A program made the position numbers and the translations under genes. From NCBI GenBank assembly GCA_905250075.1, contig CAJNOP010000177.1:46980-110979 (forward strand): 64,000 nt of DNA, in the 5' to 3' direction. Within the stretch, counting starts at the first letter, position 1. Every line of letters begins with the position of its first letter. Positions 59,301-64,000 of this stretch are shown piece after piece. Under the pieces are notes generated by a model that did no database searches, was not told where the DNA came from, and saw only the letters and a list, made by a program, of their open reading frames with translations. The stretch comes from Rotaria sp. Silwood1 (Eukaryota; Rotifera; Eurotatoria; Philodinida; Philodinidae).

Positions 59301-60797
59301 AAGAATAAAAGCAGATAATGCTAAGAAATCACAACACCCTTGTCCACTTTCGTTCTTTAATTCTTTTCAAAAAATTTTGACAATAATGTCGAAGGATATG
59401 GATGTGAATGTTCGGCTATAGATAAATCGTACTCACACTCTCACATAATAGAAAATAAATCCCCTGTAATGAAGATAGCCTCATCATCAGATTCCCACGG
59501 ATCGGATTTGATCATTGCTATGGCAATCAAACTTTTCTTCATCACTATTTGAATACGTTTTCAAAAAAAGAAGAAGTCGTATATATTATAAAAGCACTTG
59601 AAAGTTTTTATCTCCCTATGTATTTTTCTATCAGTTTACATTTATTTGATCAAAAAATAATTTGAATATGACGAAGAAACCGTCTACTGACAAGAACGAA
59701 GTATTCAAGTTTTTTCTTTTAAAAGTTCAGAATGATCTGCAATGAGAACTATTGTCAGATCATATAATTAATTGTTTCGAACAACAAATAATTGCAAGCT
59801 AGCAGATACATACATAAGAAGATAAAAAATCTCTAGCGCTTTCAAATTATATATAACCTCCTTTTATGAAGACGTAGTAGTATACTAATAAAAAATAAAA
59901 AAAACTAATTGTCAGCAGTGATCGAATTTGACCCGTAGGAATCTGATGATGAGCGTATCCTGATCGCAGTCGATTTATTTTCTATTGCATCAGAACAAAA
60001 TCAAATGTGTTTGCACAGGGATGATACATAACTCCGACAGCTTTCAAAGTATGCTATTGTTTTTGTATAGATATCTTTCCAAAATTAATAATATACTAAT
60101 TCCACTGATTTGGTGTCTGGAATCATCCTCCGCATCTTATATGCTATCGGATACCCAACTTCATCAGAGGACACTTCGATAAACATCTGGAATCTTTTTG
60201 TATGAAAGATATTTAAAAAATATTTTGTCTTCTTATTATTCCATGTCGTACATACATGTCTAAATCATGGTTTGATTTCCTCCTTTCTATATCCGCAAAA
60301 TTCAACAATGCTTGATGTAAAACTTGAAAATGTCGATAATGTTTTTGAAGTAGTCCATTCATAACACTCACGCTGAACTGTTATACAGAATCTTGAAATA
60401 AATAAATTCATCATTTCAATAATTTTAAGTGTTATTTAGTTAAACCTACAAATGTGGATCAAGAAACGCTTTAGAACGTTCATCAGTACGTTCAGTCACA
60501 ATTGACTTAATATGAACTGGAACATTAGGAACAAATCCTTCTCCAGTATGACAATGAATATGTTCGATAGTAAATATTTCACCTTAGTAACCAAGAACTC
60601 AAACAGATCGAAAAAAACTAATTATAGAAACCTCGTTGAAAATGGTCATCAACAATTTCATCGAAATTATCATCAGGATATGGTAGGTATTCTGTATATT
60701 TTTGGTCTGTATGATCAAGATCAATGGAATACTAAGCTTCCTCAGCTGTATTATGAGCGAGAGCACCGATAACGCCCGATTCATTATCAAACGACAT
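56385..60797 (-). pseudogene. Phospholipase D (PLD1/2-type) pseudogene, N-terminal half
   Basis: PLD cleaves phosphatidylcholine to phosphatidic acid at membranes. Exons in order: MSFDNESGVIGALAHNTAEEA, stop, YSIDLDHTDQKYTEYLPYPDDNFDEIVDDHFQR (60632-60797); GEIFTIEHIHCHTGEGFVPNVPVHIKSIVTERTDERSKAFLDPHL; a PX piece with a frameshift (YEWTTSK / HYRHFQVLHQALLNFADIERR); EYPYFPTRNGTIAFTDDSIVEQR; YLKKALQHLKFCAHPAT; CQFFGVNCLSFVLGLSVTRKEGYLQE; the PH region KWFIIKDIYMIDI, stop, then MLVDHDFQISSDIQNIDYDDDIKIINSQCILLIKC..ESYAPIRENQLA-like; NGKSYMLANAKALLIAKEEVFIIDWWLSAELMLIRPADEKHF with a one-base loss before RLDNILGRIV; GARVHVMLYKEMPFALALNSLY; and [41 protein letters not shown]. The first HKD keeps His and Lys but has His for Asp. 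At least four lesions occur, and the second HKD half is missing. Long gene-free introns (57.6-58.7 and 58.95-60.3 kb) show nothing else. Confidence 0.85.
59394..59446. repeat. GT/AC-rich hairpin repeat, copy 9 (in a PLD pseudogene intron)
   Basis: GGATATGGATGTGAATG, a loop, then ACTCACACTCTCACATA. Weak and decayed. Confidence 0.45.
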
Positions 60798-60905
60798 CTA
60801 ACATATTTTTTCATATGTTCAAAGTACTAACTTCACCTTTTGTTTTTGGAGAATAGAAAGAGATGGAGAGAAAAAAATCAACGAACTATATTTATCTATA
60901 TAAGA

Positions 60906-61469
60906 AAGTAAGGTGCGGGAAATTCAAAATTTTAGCATAAATTTTTTTTTTCAATGTATTATATATGGTTGGATAGAGCTCGTCAAACTGTATAAGAAAA
61001 TATATTTTAAAATTTTTTTTCTTGCTTTATATCAAAAAAAAATCAAAATACTTTGATGATATCAGTCTATGTAAAAATCGACTACTTTTGAGAAATGATA
61101 TTTAAATTTCTCTTTTTCTTGTTCCAATAATTCTAAGAATATTATTTTCTTTATCAGTATGAAAAACTGAGTATAAAACATTAATTTAAATTAATGTTTT
61201 ATACTCAGTTTTTCATACTGATAAAGAAAATAATATTCTTAGAATTATTGGAACAAGAAAAAGAGAAATTTAAATATCATTTCTCAAAAGTAGTCGATTT
61301 TTACATAGACTGATATCATCAAAGTATTTTGATTTTTTTTTGATATAAAGCAAGAAAAAAAATTTTAAAATATATTTTCTTATACAGTTTGACGAGCTCT
61401 ATCCAACCATATATAATACATTGAAAAAAAAAATTTATGCTAAAATTTTGAATTTCCCGCACCTTACTT
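60906..61469. repeat. 564-bp palindrome with 282-bp arms and no spacer
   Basis: The sequence from AAGTAAGGTGCGGG at 60906 to CCCGCACCTTACTT at 61469 is its own reverse complement around a centre between 61187 and 61188 (TTAATTT|AAATTAA). Every segment I compared by eye matched, including A/T homopolymer lengths, so the arms are identical or nearly so. There is no open reading frame or known transposon terminus beyond the GGTGCGGG-type ends. Direct flanks (TAAGAAAG left, TTAGAAAG right) are similar but not a clean target duplication. It may be a very young foldback element, a palindromic duplication from a break repaired by hairpin formation, or an assembly or library artefact. Confidence 0.9.
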
Positions 61470-63690
61470 AGAAAGGAAAAAACGTGCTACATCGAAATGA
61501 AAAATGAATGGGAAACATTTTAGAATGTACTAGGTCTTTGTGAAACTGGTCAGCAATAATATATTTCGATGTTACTGGAAAAACTATCACAGTGAAACGC
61601 ATTTTTCGGAGCAGAAAAAAAACAAAAAAAAAATAGCTGAGTTCTCGACTATTCGTTGATTCGATAATCCAACTCGTCTTTCCTGTCATCCATGTTCGAT
61701 TATTACGACTTAACACAATTTTTAGTGAGAGTTTAACAGCTCTTAGAGACTGATTTGAAGAAGAGAGCGTATTTATGATAAAGCTTGCTTTGAATATATA
61801 ATCAGCTAATATAAAAAATATAATGAGAACACAATCAGAAACGATTGATTCTTCGTCTTATCTAGTTTTGACTCTTTTATCTAGTTTACGGTAGAAGCAG
61901 AATAAGAAAATAATACCTTTCATGAGGATCAATATTAAGGACCCCTTCCTCAACAAAGTCACTTTTCGCCAAAATGATCGAAATTGAGATAAATTCATAG
62001 GAAAATAGTTCGTCATCTGCTCTTTCATAAATGACAAAAACTTTTACTCGGAAAACTCTTTTTTCCAAAAAATTTGGAAGATTTTTGTGTAAAAGCTTGT
62101 GTCCAAGGCTAGCGACTCTCGTGGCCCTTTTTTTTTTTAAATAAGCTTTTTTATTATCATTTTCCCTTAAAAAGTAAGACTTTAAAAAAAAGGGCCACAA
62201 GAGTCGCTGCATTCTGACATGCTCTTTCAAACAAACAAAAATAAATGTCTGGAATGAGGTCTCACAGAGAAAGATTGGAGGTACTATAGAGCTATTTTTG
62301 ACCTTGTTTGGTGCGTATCTCTGTTAAATATCGTGCTACAGGTTTGAAAATTTTACTATAGTCATGAATCATCAGCCTCAACATATCCTGAAAGTTTCAT
62401 GCGATTTAGATGTTCCTGGGCTGAGATTCATTTTTGAGGGAGGGAGGCCTTAAATAACTAACAGGAATGACAAACATAAGCGTTTTGAATTCTATCTTTC
62501 GGTAGTTTTCGCATAAATTTTAGACAAGTTAAGGTCTTTGTTAGAGTAACACACTGAATACCGACAAACCGATAGCCGATTGCAATATATAATACAAAAT
62601 ATTCAAATATATATACGCTATACAAGTTTTTTGTATAATCTCAGAACTTATTTCTCAACGGCAACACGTTTGGTGAACTTCAGTTATTTTGCAAAGAAAG
62701 AAAATCTAAAGAACGAAGTTGTTTGGTCAACAGTCATTTATTTAGTCGTGTTGTAAGACACGACAACATTCTCTCAACTAATGTAACGAAATTTTTCTGA
62801 TTTTTAATCGAAGTAGTTTCTTAAATAATATCACTCCGAAAGCGAGTCACCATGGACGAAAGCATTCATTGGATATTCCGTAAAAATTACTCCCAAAGCA
62901 TAATTTTTAGACATTTTTCTATTCTTATCTATTATAAGAGAGATTGTTTAAGTGACAATGTAAAGAGAACAAAACTTCACCTAGATGATTTTATAGAAGT
63001 CTTTAAGCTCTAACGAGAGACCAATTTAATTCGAACTTTAAAACAGAGAATATTACAAAGTGAACGATCAAAAACACTGAAAAGCCAGGGTGCGAATATA
63101 CTTAGCTTGGCATCGTTTTTCAAGTATTATCATATTAAGTAATCAAGATGAATTACCTGTTTAAAATTGTATTTGATTTACTCTTTGTTTTCCTTCATGT
63201 TTGTGTCTACGAATGATCATAAAAAATCAAAAGTCAGAAATAAAGATGAGATTCAGATGATTTGCGGTAATCATTCTGTTTCTTTATTTGATAATGGTTG
63301 ATCAGACCCATTTTTGTGGCTGTCCACCGACCAATGTCATAAGAAAGTACCAAAAGATTGACTGATGTGTAATTCGTTCGTAAAGCTAAATGTGTTTTGC
63401 ATCGTTTTCAAAATTTGAATCTGCAGAACACGTTTCATTTGCACGCGAATACAGATAAATGCACTGCATTTCTTGTAAATGCAACATATTACGTTTTACA
63501 ATGCTTTAACTTTATTGTTGAATAAATATTTAACAAAAAAGCAGCAGATGAAATTTGGTCCATAGAAGATTTTCTCTTTTTCGCCAATATATAGAAAAGA
63601 ATCTGGAAAAGATTCATGATGCAATTAAAGTTATGTAAGTAAAAAGGAATTGTTATTATATAAAAATACTAATTTATCAACACTATGTAT
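61470..63690. other. Gene-free stretch with transposon-like debris
   Basis: No supported gene. It contains the hairpin at 62111-62208 and a stretch near 62340-62460 (..CATATCCTGAAAGTTTCATGCG.. then GAGGGAGGGAGG) of the style found in non-autonomous transposons. Minus frames at 61468-61716 and 61886-62230 have no recognised domain; the latter covers the hairpin. Confidence 0.4.
62111..62208. repeat. Short inverted repeat (hairpin)
   Basis: AGCGACTCTCGTGGCCCTTT, a T/A tract and a 40-base loop, then AAAGGGCCACAAGAGTCGCT: stems of about 28 bp with one or two mismatches. It could be a small MITE or a transcript-end hairpin; no target duplication was seen. Confidence 0.6.
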
Positions 63691-64000
63691 TTCTTTAGCA
63701 TGAAAGGAAGCCAATTTCATATCTTCATTGAATATGGTGATACGACAGTTGAGCCTCTTGACATTAGAAGTCTGACAATTGACAAAATGAAGAATTTGAG
63801 TGTGGGTGGGTGAAAGAATGAACGACACCCACATCTCATACTCCCACACCCATACTCACAAGCAGTTCAACAGTCCTTATTCCGAAGGTTTCAAATGAGT
63901 TCACTTGGGAAGACTTACTTGTAGGAGGCTCAACTGTCTATGTACCATTGAATAGGGGCGCCGTAGTAACGCCGAAAGGAAAAATATCGAAGGGGAAAAA
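63691..64000 (+). CDS. Start of an unrecognised gene, interrupted by a GT/AC hairpin
   Basis: An ATG near 63701 opens MKGSQFHIFIEYGDTTVEPLDIRSLTIDKMKNL, which runs into the GT/AC hairpin. After it, one frame stays open to the window end: STVLIPKVSNEFTWEDLLVGGSTVYVPLNRGAVVTPKGKISKG. A GG|GTGAAAG donor and a CAAGCAG acceptor (a 54-57 nt intron) would join the two in frame (phase 2). A phase-1 donor at the hairpin edge (TTGA|GTGTGG) gives a different frame that ends soon. No family is recognised; the gene runs off the right edge. Confidence 0.45.
63800..63862. repeat. GT/AC-rich hairpin repeat, copy 10
   Basis: GTGTGGGTGGGTG, a loop, then CACCCACATCTCATACTCCC and CACCCATACTCACAAG. It lies between two open coding pieces, as copy 3 does. 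Confidence 0.75.

Noticed and set aside
62111-62208. Hairpin as an intrinsic (bacterial-type) terminator
   Set aside because: The stem is long and A/T-tract flanked, but the locus is eukaryotic with no gene ending there; a small transposon relic is more likely.
1-64000. tRNA, rRNA, CRISPR, LTR or retrovirus-like sequence
   Set aside because: I looked for tRNA B-box-like motifs, repeat-spacer arrays, long terminal repeats and reverse transcriptase or capsid motifs and found none I could support.

Overview
This looks like a bdelloid rotifer nuclear contig, AT-rich (Rotaria or Didymodactylos type rather than Adineta vaga; the genus is inference). The evidence is animal genes with many short introns (ryanodine receptor, PRL phosphatase, TAF1B), a 1486-residue ADP-ribosyltransferase/TPR protein of a kind greatly expanded in bdelloids, NHL and F-box relics, a probable bacterial-type methyltransferase, and scattered GT-rich hairpins that resemble the bdelloid telomere repeat TGTGGG. 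No rRNA, tRNA, CRISPR array or retroviral/LTR element was seen.

Layout. 1-1384 (-): first seven exons of a ryanodine receptor. 6306-6979 (-): complete four-exon PRL/PTP4A phosphatase, with a possible two-exon micro-ORF upstream. 8318-13102 (-): complete three-exon TAF1B, a Pol I initiation factor, whose large intron holds two foldback transposons. 13.1-19.5 kb: no gene, but three more inverted-repeat elements. 19869-24329 (+): single-exon ART-TPR gene. 25.8-28.9 kb: F-box and eIF4A pseudogenes. 29291-30055 (-): SAM methyltransferase. 31639-33521 (-): broken tandem ubiquitin-like gene whose first intron is a GT-rich hairpin carrying a hAT element, which itself carries a piggyBac-like element. 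34.1-37.6 kb: segmental duplication of an unrecognised 167-residue gene; the second copy is dead. 38350-38795: NHL pseudogene. 39323-40005 (-): 3' exons of an unrecognised gene. 42623-42955 (-): small secreted twin-CX3C peptide. 43303-43570 (-): exons of an unknown gene. 45444-46472 (-): B-box/coiled-coil protein. 47095-48658: hAT-like element. 49.5-50.2 kb: membrane-protein remnant. 51480-53132 (+): carboxylesterase/cholinesterase-like protein. 53984-55750 (-): exons of an unknown gene with a Tc1/mariner-like element in its intron. 56385-60797 (-): phospholipase D pseudogene. 60906-61469: 564-bp palindrome with no spacer. 63691-64000 (+): start of an unrecognised gene.

The genes form no operon or pathway; they look like independent eukaryotic loci. 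The intact core genes lie in the first 25 kb. Beyond that the window is dominated by decaying gene copies and DNA transposons, as in a dynamic or subtelomere-like region. The recurring theme is inverted-repeat DNA: at least seven foldback or palindromic elements and ten GT/AC hairpins in 64 kb. At least one hairpin sits where an intron would be, which makes a telomere-like, possibly intron-forming repeat family the most promising undescribed signal here.
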